Source: DASQDT01 sp036380435 (GTDB lineage Bacteria; Acidobacteriota; Blastocatellia; Pyrinomonadales; Pyrinomonadaceae). From it: a stretch of 13,471 nucleotides of DNA. The notes under the pieces were generated by a model, which saw only the letters and a program-made list of their open reading frames with translations, had not been told where the DNA came from and did no database searches. A program made the translations under genes and the position numbers. Position 1 is the first letter of the stretch. Every line of letters begins with the position of its first letter. Location of the stretch: positions 1 through 13,471 of the forward strand of contig DASVES010000004.1 of the NCBI GenBank assembly GCA_036380435.1, given 5' to 3'. This document shows, in pieces, positions 1 through 6,475 of the stretch.

Positions 1-397
1 GAACTGTACGTATTGGAGCCACGCGCGATGGGAGTGTGTTCGTAGCTATTGCGCGGGCGGCAGCGGCGGCGCTGTCGCATTTCGGGGACACGGGAAACGA
101 AAATGTCACACCCGGCATCCCACCTCTGCCACCACGAAACGCGTTCACGCGGCGGAACCCTTAACCTTGCCGGCACAATTGTCAAAGATTTGTCCCGAGA
201 CTTTTACGGCAAGAAGTCCGAGCACGTGCGTTCAAACGTATAGGTGGGTGTGGCCCCCGGTTTGCTTGATACTGCGGCAACCGCCGGCGCCACACGATAA
301 GCGGACGCCCGGCGCCACGCAAAATAAAGGAACTTTCATTCAGGTTTCTTCGTCTAACGAGAGACCAACAACGAACAAGGTGGGTAAGGAAACTACA
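1..397. other. Left-edge region, mostly non-coding
   Basis: No convincing complete gene is seen. A frame open from base 3 to a TAA at 162-164 could be the last 53 codons of a + strand gene entering from the left (reads ...RIGATRDGSVFVAIARAAA... and ends ...NAFTRRNP). Its third-position GC is only moderate, so this is weak. A 10-bp direct repeat CCGGCGCCAC lies at 284-293 and 309-318, 25 bp apart. No well-matched sigma70 promoter was found for the gene at 398. Confidence 0.35.
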
Positions 398-628
398 ATG
401 AATACGAAGACCCCGATCAAGATCATCAAGAGCGGCGAGCGCAAACGGCAGGCGGAAGCCTCGGCCCAGGTAGCTGCCACCGCGGAGAAGAAGACGCCGC
501 AGGAAGCGGCGCGCGACATGGTCGCGACCGTCACTGACTGGGTGAACGAGTTCCAGCAGAAGCGCCGCGTTGAGACGCGGCAGGCGCTCAGGAACTTCCT
601 CACGGAGACGACGCCCCAGACCAGTTAA
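398..628 (+). CDS. Small basic helical hypothetical protein (76 aa)
   Basis: I do not recognise a family. The frame is open far upstream, but ATG 398 is chosen because AAGGA lies at 385-389 and the translation upstream of it looks non-coding. The protein starts MNTKTPIKIIKSGERKRQAE. It is rich in Lys, Arg, Glu, Ala and Gln, with a predicted helical stretch of roughly residues 14-70 (AAEKK, QEAARDMVATVTDWVNEFQQKRR). It has no signal peptide, membrane helix or Cys, so it is probably a small cytoplasmic protein. A terminator-like hairpin follows, so it is probably a single-gene unit. Strong third-position GC supports real coding. Function unknown. Confidence 0.72.
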   Translation: MNTKTPIKIIKSGERKRQAEASAQVAATAEKKTPQEAARDMVATVTDWVNEFQQKRRVETRQALRNFLTETTPQTS

Positions 629-643
629 AGTCCGGCCACACCC

Positions 644-669
644 GACGCCGACACCCGGCGTCTAACTCT
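644..669 (+). terminator. Probable terminator of the 76-aa gene
   Basis: Perfect 7-bp stem GACGCCG (644-650) / CGGCGTC (656-662) with a 5-nt loop, followed by TAACTCTT. The T tract is weak, so it may be inefficient. Confidence 0.45.
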
Positions 670-771
670 TCCAACAGCTTCGGAGCGCGAACCGCCGCCG
701 CCGCCCGGCCCCCGTCATACGGAGGCAAGGGAGGTGCGGCGTTCGGCGCTTCACCGGCTCGCCAAATCCCA

Positions 772-799
772 TTGACACCGCGCGGCGCACACGCATAGC
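772..799 (+). promoter_or_regulatory. Possible sigma70 promoter for the 58-aa gene
   Basis: A perfect -35 TTGACA (772-777) is followed after 16 bp by a weak -10 CATAGC (794-799, 3 of 6 matches). It lies about 50 bp before the start at 851, in an otherwise gene-free gap. Confidence 0.4.
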
Positions 800-850
800 A
801 TCACGGGCAAGTTCCACCCATTAGACGACACACGAGGGGGTGCTCTCGCG

Positions 851-1027
851 ATGACCAAGACCCGCAAGACACAGCCCAAGGGACGCGAGCCGCGGCCGGT
901 GTTCGACGCGATACGCAAGCCCGCCGCGCCGCCCGGTCACCCGCTCACGCGCGCCAAGCCGGAGGAGCGCGCACACCCGGCCGAACGCAAGGCCAAACAC
1001 AAGCGCAGCCCCGACGAACCGGAGTAA
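851..1027 (+). CDS. Small basic, Pro-rich, probably disordered protein (58 aa)
   Basis: Short frame from ATG 851 to TAA 1025-1027. The protein begins MTKTRKTQPKGREPRPVF and ends KHKRSPDEPE. It is very rich in Lys, Arg, Pro and Glu, has no hydrophobic core, and is likely unstructured or nucleic-acid or ribosome associated (inference from composition only). Support for coding: a G-rich ribosome-binding stretch (GAGGGGG, about 834-840) 10 bp upstream, a candidate promoter at 772-799, and almost only G or C at third positions. No family is recognised. A long - strand frame overlaps it but is a GC-driven shadow. Confidence 0.6.
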   Translation: MTKTRKTQPKGREPRPVFDAIRKPAAPPGHPLTRAKPEERAHPAERKAKHKRSPDEPE

Positions 1028-1094
1028 GCCGGAGGGCACGGCCCCGCGCGCGCGTCGGCCGCGAAACCTCTGCCGGTACGGACTCAAAATAAAG

Positions 1095-1634
1095 ATGGAC
1101 GAGATCACGCGTGAGTTCCTGACGGTCGCGCGCAAGTACCTGCGCGAAGACTACCTGCCGAAGATCGAGCGTTGCCTGGAGCGCCTGACGGACGAACAGG
1201 TCTGGTGGCGCGCTCACGAAACTTCCAACAGCATCGGCAACCTCCTGCTCCATCTCGAAGGCAACGCGCGGCAGTGGATTCTGTGCGGTGTCGGCGGGGC
1301 GCGGGACGCGCGCGTGCGCCAGAGGGAATTCGACGAGCGCGCACAGTTGCCGCGCGCCGTACTTGTCGAGAAGCTGAGGGCGACGCTCGACGAAGTGGAC
1401 GGCGTCCTCGCCAGTCTCACCGCGCGGGAGTTCGACGGAGGCCGAAGAAGCATTCAGGGCAACGACGTGTCGGTGCTTGAAGCCGTCTTCCACGTCGTCG
1501 AACACTTCTCGATGCACACCGGACAGATTATCTTGCTGACGAAGACGCTGACCGCAAGCGACCTCGCCTTCTACGACACTTCAGGCGGCGACCCGCGGCC
1601 GGACTGGCGACGCGCGACTCCCGACGACGACTAA
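1095..1634 (+). CDS. DinB/DUF1572-like putative metal-dependent protein (179 aa)
   Basis: Four-helix-bundle protein of the DinB/DUF1572 superfamily. The sequence shows the typical N-terminal helix (LPKIERCLERLTDEQVWWRA), the NSIGNLLLHLEGNARQWI motif at about residues 45-62, and the late helix VEHFSMHTGQI at about 135-145. His53, His137 and His141 are the expected three metal ligands. Related proteins include damage-inducible DinB and thiol-dependent (bacillithiol or mycothiol) transferases and hydrolases, but most DUF1572 members have no known substrate. Length is typical. Start ATG 1095 has only an A-rich stretch (AAAATAAAG) upstream and no strong Shine-Dalgarno. It stands alone between two unrelated small genes. 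The family call is firm; the reaction is unknown. Confidence 0.9.
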   Translation: MDEITREFLTVARKYLREDYLPKIERCLERLTDEQVWWRAHETSNSIGNLLLHLEGNARQWILCGVGGARDARVRQREFDERAQLPRAVLVEKLRATLDEVDGVLASLTAREFDGGRRSIQGNDVSVLEAVFHVVEHFSMHTGQIILLTKTLTASDLAFYDTSGGDPRPDWRRATPDDD

Positions 1635-1807
1635 TCGCCTCCGCATAATTTTTCGCTTCCATATCGCGACGTTTCGTGATTAATATACGTCTCGTAAGTC
1701 GCATCTCTTGATCGCCGACGCTCGGGCGCATGTGAATCGGAGAAGGGTCGCCGCCGAGAAAGCGCACGCGTCGCCGCCGTCATACACAGCTTAAGGAGGC
1801 TAACCCG

Positions 1808-2092
1808 ATGACATACACGGTTACGGACCCCTGCGTGAACTGCCGCTACACGGACTGCGCTCTGGTCTGTCCCGTCGAAGCGTTCCACCTCGTTGACGAG
1901 CCAGACCGCAAGTTGCTCGTCATCAACCCGGAGACCTGCATCGACTGCGACGCCTGCGTCCCCGAGTGCCCGGTCGAAGCCATCTTCCCCGAGGACAAGG
2001 TGCCGGAAGATCAACAACACTGGACGCCGCTCAACGCCGAGCTGTGCATTGGCAATCCCATCCAGACGGAGAAGATGGAAGCGGTCTGCTAG
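1808..2092 (+). CDS. fdxA: FdxA-type [3Fe-4S][4Fe-4S] ferredoxin (94 aa)
   Basis: Soluble electron-transfer protein resembling the seven-iron ferredoxins such as Azotobacter FdI. The N-terminus MTYTVTDPCVNCRYTDC is characteristic. Cysteines at 9, 12, 17 and 21 form the first cluster motif, and 44, 47, 50 and 54 (CIDCDACVPECPVEAIF) the second. By comparison with FdI, Cys9, 17 and 54 should bind the 3Fe-4S cluster and Cys21, 44, 47 and 50 the 4Fe-4S cluster. The free Cys24 of FdI is Ala25 here. Two extra Cys (80 and the C-terminal 94) are unusual. It lacks the long C-terminal extension of FdI. A perfect AAGGAGG (1793-1799) sits 8 bp before ATG. A strong terminator follows at 2149, so it is probably monocistronic. 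The partner reductase is not in the window. Confidence 0.93.
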   Translation: MTYTVTDPCVNCRYTDCALVCPVEAFHLVDEPDRKLLVINPETCIDCDACVPECPVEAIFPEDKVPEDQQHWTPLNAELCIGNPIQTEKMEAVC

Positions 2093-2100
2093 GACGCGTG

Positions 2101-2122
2101 CGGCGGGCGCTGTAGCCCGCCG
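2101..2122 (+). other. Stem-loop just after the ferredoxin stop
   Basis: Perfect 8-bp stem CGGCGGGC (2101-2108) / GCCCGCCG (2115-2122) with a 6-nt loop, 8 bp after the stop codon. No T tract follows, so alone it is more likely an mRNA 3'-end stabiliser or a pause element than a terminator. Confidence 0.5.
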
Positions 2123-2133
2123 GCGCGGAGGCG

Positions 2134-2559
2134 GTGACAGAAGTCGGCGCGCAAGCTTCGCCCGACGCGGCGGCGGGGCTTGCGCATTCTTTTGTCCGAA
2201 AGGTTTTCGAGAGCTTGTCAAAACTGAGGACGAAGAAGAGACGGCGGCGCGGTGGTCGCCTGCTGGGTGCGCTGGGGCTAGTGGCCGGCGCGGTCGGCAC
2301 GACGTTCCTGCTCCGCCGCCGGGGCGAGAGGAAAGCACAGGGAGGGCTGACCACCGACGACCATGCGCCGCGCTCTACAGCGGCCGACCGCTGGGCGCGC
2401 CCCGGTATGGAGGCGACCTTCCGCGCCGAGCTGATGCCGGGTCGCAGTCGCACCGAGCGCACCTTCCGCGTCGCGCGTCTCCTGCCGAGCGGGCGCGTCA
2501 CGCTCGACGGCGTCGCGGGTGAACACGCCGAGTCGGAGTTCGAGCAGATACGCAAATGA
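2134..2559 (+). CDS. Single-pass membrane hypothetical protein (up to 141 aa, start uncertain)
   Basis: No family is recognised. From GTG 2134 the protein has a short N-terminal part, a very basic stretch (KLRTKKRRRRGGR, about 30-42), one hydrophobic helix (LLGALGLVAGAVGTTFLL, about 43-60), another basic cluster, a linker, and a C-terminal region of about 90-141 that looks like a small beta domain (MEATFRAELMPGRSRTERTF). Basic residues flank the helix on both sides, so topology is unclear. The 2134 start is doubtful: GGAGG is only 2 bp upstream, and a strong terminator hairpin (2149-2194) lies inside the first codons, where third-position GC is also lower. TTG 2215 (114 aa) is a plausible alternative. 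Its 3' end faces the metallo-beta-lactamase-fold gene. Confidence 0.6.
   Translation: MTEVGAQASPDAAAGLAHSFVRKVFESLSKLRTKKRRRRGGRLLGALGLVAGAVGTTFLLRRRGERKAQGGLTTDDHAPRSTAADRWARPGMEATFRAELMPGRSRTERTFRVARLLPSGRVTLDGVAGEHAESEFEQIRK
2149..2194 (+). terminator. Strong rho-independent terminator of the ferredoxin gene
   Basis: GCGCAAGC (2149-2156) pairs with GCTTGCGC (2178-2185), and pairing continues inward to about 14 bp with two G-U pairs, leaving a 9-nt loop. ATTCTTTTG follows directly. It lies 57 bp after the ferredoxin stop and overlaps the first codons of the frame that opens at 2134. Confidence 0.72.
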
Positions 2560-2648
2560 CCCGCCTGCCTATCAACCACAGGACAGACTCGCCGGTTTAA
2601 GATTCCGAAAAAATGAAGTGTCAGGAAGTGCTCGGCGTCGCCACGCGC

Positions 2649-3419
2649 TCACCACGAGTAGTCGCGGCCCGTCTCCATCACGCTGAGGCCGGGGACGCCG
2701 AGTGCGTCGAGTTCGCGGACGATTCTTTCGCGGTAGGCCGGCTTGATGTGCATGGCGAGAATTTGAGCGCCCTGCTGCGTGAGCTTGGCGAGTTCGCGGC
2801 CGAGCGAGTCGGGCGTGAGGTGGCCGGAGACTTCGGCGAGGCGGGCGAGGGAATTTGGGAAGGATGCTTCGACGAGGAGCGCGTCGAGGCGGGGAAGGCG
2901 GTTGACGACTTGCCAGAACTCCTCGGTCGCCGCCGTGTCGGAGCTGAAGGCGACGGTCGCGCGCGTGTCCTTGAGGATGAGGCCGACCGTCGGGACGATG
3001 TGGTTGACGGCGACGGCCGTCACGCGCAGGTGGGCGACGGCGAACTCCTCGCCCGCGCGGAAGGGGACATATTCGAGGACGCGCGTCCGGCCGTTGTCGA
3101 AATCGTGGAAGGGCGGGTAAATCGTCCCGTTGAAAACGTCGCGGCGCAGCAGTCGGACGACCTCCTCGGTCGCGTGGACGCGCACCGGCGTTTCGAGCAA
3201 GGCGAAGTTGTCATCGACGAAGATGGGAAGCGTCGCGATGTGATCCATGTGCGGGTGCGTGACGATGACATCACGCACCCGCCGGCAGCGGTCGCCGTTC
3301 AAGGCGATGCTCCCGCCGTCGATGGCCACACAGTCATCGACGAGGAAGCAGCTCAGGCGCTGCTCGGGGTTCGCGCCCCCGGCGCGGTCGAAGCTGCTCG
3401 GCAGTAGATGAATCTTCAC
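2649..3419 (-). CDS. Metallo-beta-lactamase-fold phosphodiesterase-like hydrolase (256 aa)
   Basis: Cytoplasmic zinc hydrolase of the metallo-beta-lactamase fold, most like class II cyclic-nucleotide phosphodiesterases (PDEase_II/CpdP type) and the related RNase Z group. The main motif THPHMDH is at residues 54-60 (His55, His57, Asp59, His60), followed by IATLPIFVDDNF, typical of the class II PDE branch. Further likely metal or active-site residues are His140 (AVNHIVPTVG), Asp161 (FSSDTAATEEFW), His200 (VSGHLTP) and His224 (AMHIKPAYRE). Start is GTG 3419 with a G-rich upstream stretch; the upstream frame closes within the repeat at 3438-3476. It lies 59 bp after the PrsW-like gene on the same strand, so co-transcription is likely. 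Substrate (cAMP, another phosphodiester, or other) is inferred only. Confidence 0.85.
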   Translation of the reverse strand: MKIHLLPSSFDRAGGANPEQRLSCFLVDDCVAIDGGSIALNGDRCRRVRDVIVTHPHMDHIATLPIFVDDNFALLETPVRVHATEEVVRLLRRDVFNGTIYPPFHDFDNGRTRVLEYVPFRAGEEFAVAHLRVTAVAVNHIVPTVGLILKDTRATVAFSSDTAATEEFWQVVNRLPRLDALLVEASFPNSLARLAEVSGHLTPDSLGRELAKLTQQGAQILAMHIKPAYRERIVRELDALGVPGLSVMETGRDYSW

Positions 3420-3437
3420 TCGCCCGCCCCCATTCTC

Positions 3438-3476
3438 ATCCCGAAAGTGTCAGAAGTCTTATCCCGAAAGTGTCAG
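3438..3476. repeat. 16-bp direct repeat in the PrsW-to-hydrolase gap
   Basis: ATCCCGAAAGTGTCAG occurs exactly at 3438-3453 and 3461-3476, 23 bp apart, and fills most of the 59-bp gap. A split, degenerate relative lies at about 2605-2625 (TTCCGAAA, six extra bases, then AGTGTCAG), just past the 3' end of the hydrolase gene. The pair begins 19 bp upstream of the GTG at 3419. Confidence 0.8.
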
Positions 3477-3478
3477 GG

Positions 3479-4654
3479 TTAACCACTCAGCCTCCCGCGC
3501 AGCTCGACGAGCGATTGCAGGTAGTGCGTCTCGCGCTCGACGGCAGCCGAGTCGCGCGGCGTCCAACCGCGGGCGACGCGGTGGCGGTGAAAGGCCAGCT
3601 CGCTCGCCACCCCGTGGAGTCGCAGGCGGTCGCGCCACGCCGAAAAGCCTCCGCCGAACAGCGCGCCGAGAGAAGCGCCGAGGCGGCGGCGCACGGAGCA
3701 CAGCCGCTCATACTCCACGCGCGCCAGTGTGCCTCGCTCCACGTCGCCCGCCAGATGCTCACGCAGGATGCGCCCCTCCTTACGCAGACCGAAGAAGGCG
3801 ACCATGAGCACGCCCGTAAACACCGGCACCATGACGAGGAAGTACATCACCAGCGCGATGAGTCCGCGCTCCAGCTTGTCGCTGAAGAAGAGCGAGGTGT
3901 TCCAGACGCTGTGGAGCACGACGGCCAGCGCCAGCCCGACGAAGGGCAGCGTCACGCGTGCGCTGCGCCGGGCGGCGTGGCTGGCCAGCCCCAGTCCGAT
4001 GCCGGTCATGCTCGTGAACAACGGGTGCGCGTAGGGGCTGAACATCCCGCGCACGACGAAGGTGCCGAGGGCGCGTCCTTCGAGCGCCGCCTCGGCGTAG
4101 TACTTGATGTTCTCCGTCATGGCGAACCCGAGGCCGACCATCGAAGCGTAGACGATGCCGTCGAGCACGCCGTCGAACTCGTCACGCTTCCAGAAGTAGA
4201 GGATGAAGAGGGCGAGCGCCTTCGTCCCTTCCTCGACGAGCGGCGCCGACAGCGCCAGCCCGTAGAGGTCGGCCGCTTCCTCGCCGAAGGCCGCATCGAC
4301 GGCGACCATGCCGAGGGTGTTGACGATGAGCGCGACGCCGACGGCGACGAGCGCGCCCCAGAAGAACGCGGTGGCGAGCAGCCAGCCCGGCTCCGACTCG
4401 AAGCGGTCGATCCAGAGCACCAGCAGAACGTAGACGGGCGCGGGCAGGGCGGCGACGACGAGGCCCGTCAGGAAAGGAACAGGCCCCGTCGAGAAACCGA
4501 TCAGGAGCAGCGTGACGAGGCCGATGAGGGCGGCGAGGAGCACGGCCGTCGCGGCGACCACCCACCTGAAGGCGCTCCCCGATCTCGGGCGCGTCGCGGC
4601 GCGAGGGCCGGGCGCGAGCGCGGGATTGTAGCCGAGGCGTGCGGGGTCGCTCAT
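3479..4654 (-). CDS. PrsW-family intramembrane metalloprotease (391 aa)
   Basis: Polytopic membrane protein of the PrsW glutamic/metalloprotease family (CPBP-like). In Bacillus PrsW makes the first cut in anti-sigma factor RsiW; the substrate here is unknown. Family motifs are all present: Glu141-Glu142 with Lys145 (LVEEGTKAL), Glu181-Asn182 in the segment FDGVLDGIVYASMVGLGFA then MTEN, His210 (YAHPLFTSMTGIGLGLA) and His248 (VVLHSVWN). About eight hydrophobic helices span residues 32-290. A charged cytoplasmic-looking tail (about 291-391) follows and is longer than in B. subtilis PrsW. ATG 4654 is chosen because the frame upstream of it looks non-coding; its ribosome site is weak. No sigma or anti-sigma gene is nearby. 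It leads an apparent two-gene unit with the hydrolase at 2649. Confidence 0.9.
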   Translation of the reverse strand: MSDPARLGYNPALAPGPRAATRPRSGSAFRWVVAATAVLLAALIGLVTLLLIGFSTGPVPFLTGLVVAALPAPVYVLLVLWIDRFESEPGWLLATAFFWGALVAVGVALIVNTLGMVAVDAAFGEEAADLYGLALSAPLVEEGTKALALFILYFWKRDEFDGVLDGIVYASMVGLGFAMTENIKYYAEAALEGRALGTFVVRGMFSPYAHPLFTSMTGIGLGLASHAARRSARVTLPFVGLALAVVLHSVWNTSLFFSDKLERGLIALVMYFLVMVPVFTGVLMVAFFGLRKEGRILREHLAGDVERGTLARVEYERLCSVRRRLGASLGALFGGGFSAWRDRLRLHGVASELAFHRHRVARGWTPRDSAAVERETHYLQSLVELRGRLSG

Positions 4655-5040
4655 GGGTCTTCGTCTCGCGCTCGCGCCGCGGGGCGGTCGCTTCTCCCGA
4701 ACTTGAAACTCTTCCGTTGGATGGCGGGCGAGGGCGGGCGAGTCGGGCACGGGGCCGCGTCGCCGGAGTCGGTCGAAAGTGGTAGACCGGGCCAAGTATA
4801 TTCGCACGGCGGGGGCGGGTGCCAGATAATTTTTCCCGCGGCGGCGGGCGGCGCGCGCTACGGTCGCCGCTGCACGTTGACAGACCGGGCCGAAAAATTT
4901 GAGTATAATGACCCGACCGAAACGGCGAGCCGCCGCTGATGGGCCGCGCGCCGCGCGAGTCCGCGGCCTCAACGTGAGGCGGCGCGGGCGGCCGTCATCG
5001 CCCCGGACAGTTCCCGAAGATTCCTTTCGCGGAGAGAAGT
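4655..5040. other. Divergent intergenic region
   Basis: 386 bp between two divergent starts. On the - strand, TATACT (complement of 4795-4800) could be a -10 for the PrsW-like gene but has no good -35. On the + strand a promoter is seen at 4877-4909. Its leader contains GGCCGCG (4942-4948) pairing with CGCGGCC (4972-4978), and the overlapping hairpin GCCTC (4976-4980) / GAGGC (4986-4990). The two hairpins share bases and cannot form fully together. No gene is supported here. Confidence 0.5.
4877..4909 (+). promoter_or_regulatory. Sigma70-type promoter with 21-bp spacer
   Basis: Both hexamers are perfect: TTGACA (4877-4882) and TATAAT (4904-4909). The 21-bp spacer is much longer than the usual 17, so activity may be low or need an activator. 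It would give a leader of about 125 nt before the TTG start at 5041. Confidence 0.55.
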
Positions 5041-6126
5041 TTGTCCACTGATTCAGCCGACGAAGTTGTGGTCAACGCTTCGCACGCGCGACGCGTGGGC
5101 GGGCGGCGGCGCGTGATCGCGGCCACGGGGCCGCGCATGCCCTCGACCGCCGGCTACATGGCGGTGGCCGTGGCCGTCGCCACCATCGTCTTCTTCGTCG
5201 TCGGTATTATGCTCTATGCCAACGAGGACGAGGCCCCGTGGCTTCTGGCGTCGCTGGCCGGCGGCGGCGTGTTGCTTTTGGCGGCGGCGGCGCGCGAGTT
5301 GGTGATGCGTCGCGCGTGGTCGCGCTACACGCGCGACATGGAACTGGAGATGCGCCGCCGCACGAGTGTCCCGCCGCGCGCGACGACGGCGGGACGCGCC
5401 GGCGTCCCTTCGAGCGTCCACGCGTCGGCCTCGGCATTACGCAAGCTTCAGAACCGCCTGTCGGAGGCGCCGGCTTCGGGAGCCTCCCCTGAGGCGCACC
5501 TCGAAGCGTATCACCTGTGTGAGCAGTATCTGGCGGACGCGGAGGAGGCGATCCGCTCGGCGGGCGGCGGCTCGGACGTGCGCGCGGCCCTGCGCGCCGG
5601 ACAGGAGCGCGTCCGCACGTTGCAGAAGGGGCACCTGCTGACGTGGGCGCGCGGCGAGGCCACGCGGCTGACGCAGGAGGCGCAGCGGCGCGTGCGTCTG
5701 TCGGACAAGATTGAGACGGCGCAACGCGCGCTCGGCATCATCGACGAGGCGCTACGCGTCTACCCCTCGGAGCCGGAGTTGCACCGCTCGGCGACGGCCG
5801 TGCGCGACTTCATGGCTTCCGTCAAGGTCGGTCACTGGGTGGAGATGGCTGAGCGCGCGGCCTTCCGCGGGCGTTACGGGCGCGCCATCGCCCGTTACCG
5901 CGACGCCCTCTTCTATCTGTCGCGCGCCGAGATGGGCGAGGCGACGCGCGACGCGGCCGCTGAGCGCATCAACCGCGAGATCGAGCTGCTGCGCGCACGG
6001 GTCGCGACCGACGAGCGCACGACGACCGTCGGCGCCGACTATGACATCATCGTCGAGGGGCTGGCGCCGGAGTCGGACGGCGACGGGGAGCGGGGCGACG
6101 CGCCCGGCGGGGAAGGGCAGACTTGA
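5041..6126 (+). CDS. Two-helix membrane protein with helical/TPR-like C-terminus (361 aa)
   Basis: I do not recognise a named family. The N-terminus is basic (about 16-32) and is followed by two hydrophobic helices at about 36-60 (MAVAVAVATIVFFVVGIMLY) and 66-84. A basic linker follows, then a long helical region, about 125-325. Residues 225-295 (ALGIIDEALRVYPSEPELHR, then FRGRYGRAIARYRDALFYL) have the spacing of TPR-like helix pairs. An acidic Gly-rich tail ends the protein. The C-terminal part is probably cytoplasmic and may be a scaffold (inference). Start TTG 5041 is supported by GGAGAG (5031-5036) and a promoter at 4877-4909. Its stop overlaps the start of the zinc-ribbon gene, so the two are probably translationally coupled. 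Confidence 0.8.
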   Translation: MSTDSADEVVVNASHARRVGGRRRVIAATGPRMPSTAGYMAVAVAVATIVFFVVGIMLYANEDEAPWLLASLAGGGVLLLAAAARELVMRRAWSRYTRDMELEMRRRTSVPPRATTAGRAGVPSSVHASASALRKLQNRLSEAPASGASPEAHLEAYHLCEQYLADAEEAIRSAGGGSDVRAALRAGQERVRTLQKGHLLTWARGEATRLTQEAQRRVRLSDKIETAQRALGIIDEALRVYPSEPELHRSATAVRDFMASVKVGHWVEMAERAAFRGRYGRAIARYRDALFYLSRAEMGEATRDAAAERINREIELLRARVATDERTTTVGADYDIIVEGLAPESDGDGERGDAPGGEGQT

Positions 6127-6350
6127 TCTTGAGCCATTGCCCGAAATGCCGGAGTTCGCGCATCCGGCGTGGCTACAGGGACACCCCTCTGCTGCTGCGG
6201 GCGATTGGTATTTATAGTCTCCTGTGCGACAATTGCAACCTGCTGTTCAAGGGGTTTGCGGTGCCGGGGACGGTGCCGGCGCGCGGCAGCAGCCGGCGGA
6301 AGAAGCGCCGCGGGGAAGATAAGGATCAGGGGGTGCGCGACCGCCCCTAG
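6123..6350 (+). CDS. Small zinc-ribbon protein (75 aa)
   Basis: Small protein with two CxxC pairs, Cys6/Cys9 (CPKC) and Cys35/Cys38 (CDNC), which should bind one zinc. The 25 residues between them include a hydrophobic stretch (LLLRAIGIYSLL) that may form a helix. The C-terminus is highly basic (SSRRKKRRGEDK). Start TTG 6123 overlaps the upstream stop (TTGA); TTG 6129 is an alternative. The close overlap suggests it works with the membrane protein at 5041, but the role is unknown. It may bind nucleic acid or be a structural or regulatory partner (inference). Confidence 0.75.
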   Translation: MILSHCPKCRSSRIRRGYRDTPLLLRAIGIYSLLCDNCNLLFKGFAVPGTVPARGSSRRKKRRGEDKDQGVRDRP

Positions 6351-6475
6351 AGCGTGCGCGCTGGTCGTCCCCGCACTTTTCCGGGCAGCCATCCGCCGTC
6401 CGCCAGACATCTACTAACATCTGCCTTCGACCCGGCCCGACACGAAGGTTCGTCAATTCATCAAAGGATTTTGTT

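Noticed and set aside
49..243. 64-codon + strand frame
   Set aside because: It has no ribosome site and shows mixed composition with no recognisable features.
945..1517. 190-codon - strand frame
   Set aside because: Antisense to the DinB-like gene and the 58-aa gene.
1631..2338. 235-codon - strand frame
   Set aside because: Antisense to the ferredoxin gene and the next gene; no motif and no start signals.
2613..3407. 264-codon + strand frame
   Set aside because: Antisense to the metallo-beta-lactamase-fold gene with its clear HxHxDH motif.
4805..4830. Sigma54 promoter on the - strand (TGGCAC)
   Set aside because: The -24-like TGGCAC is not followed by a TTGC-type -12 at the right distance.
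3470..4939. 489-codon + strand frame
   Set aside because: Antisense to the PrsW-like gene, which has all family motifs; the + frame is low-complexity Arg, Glu and Ala.
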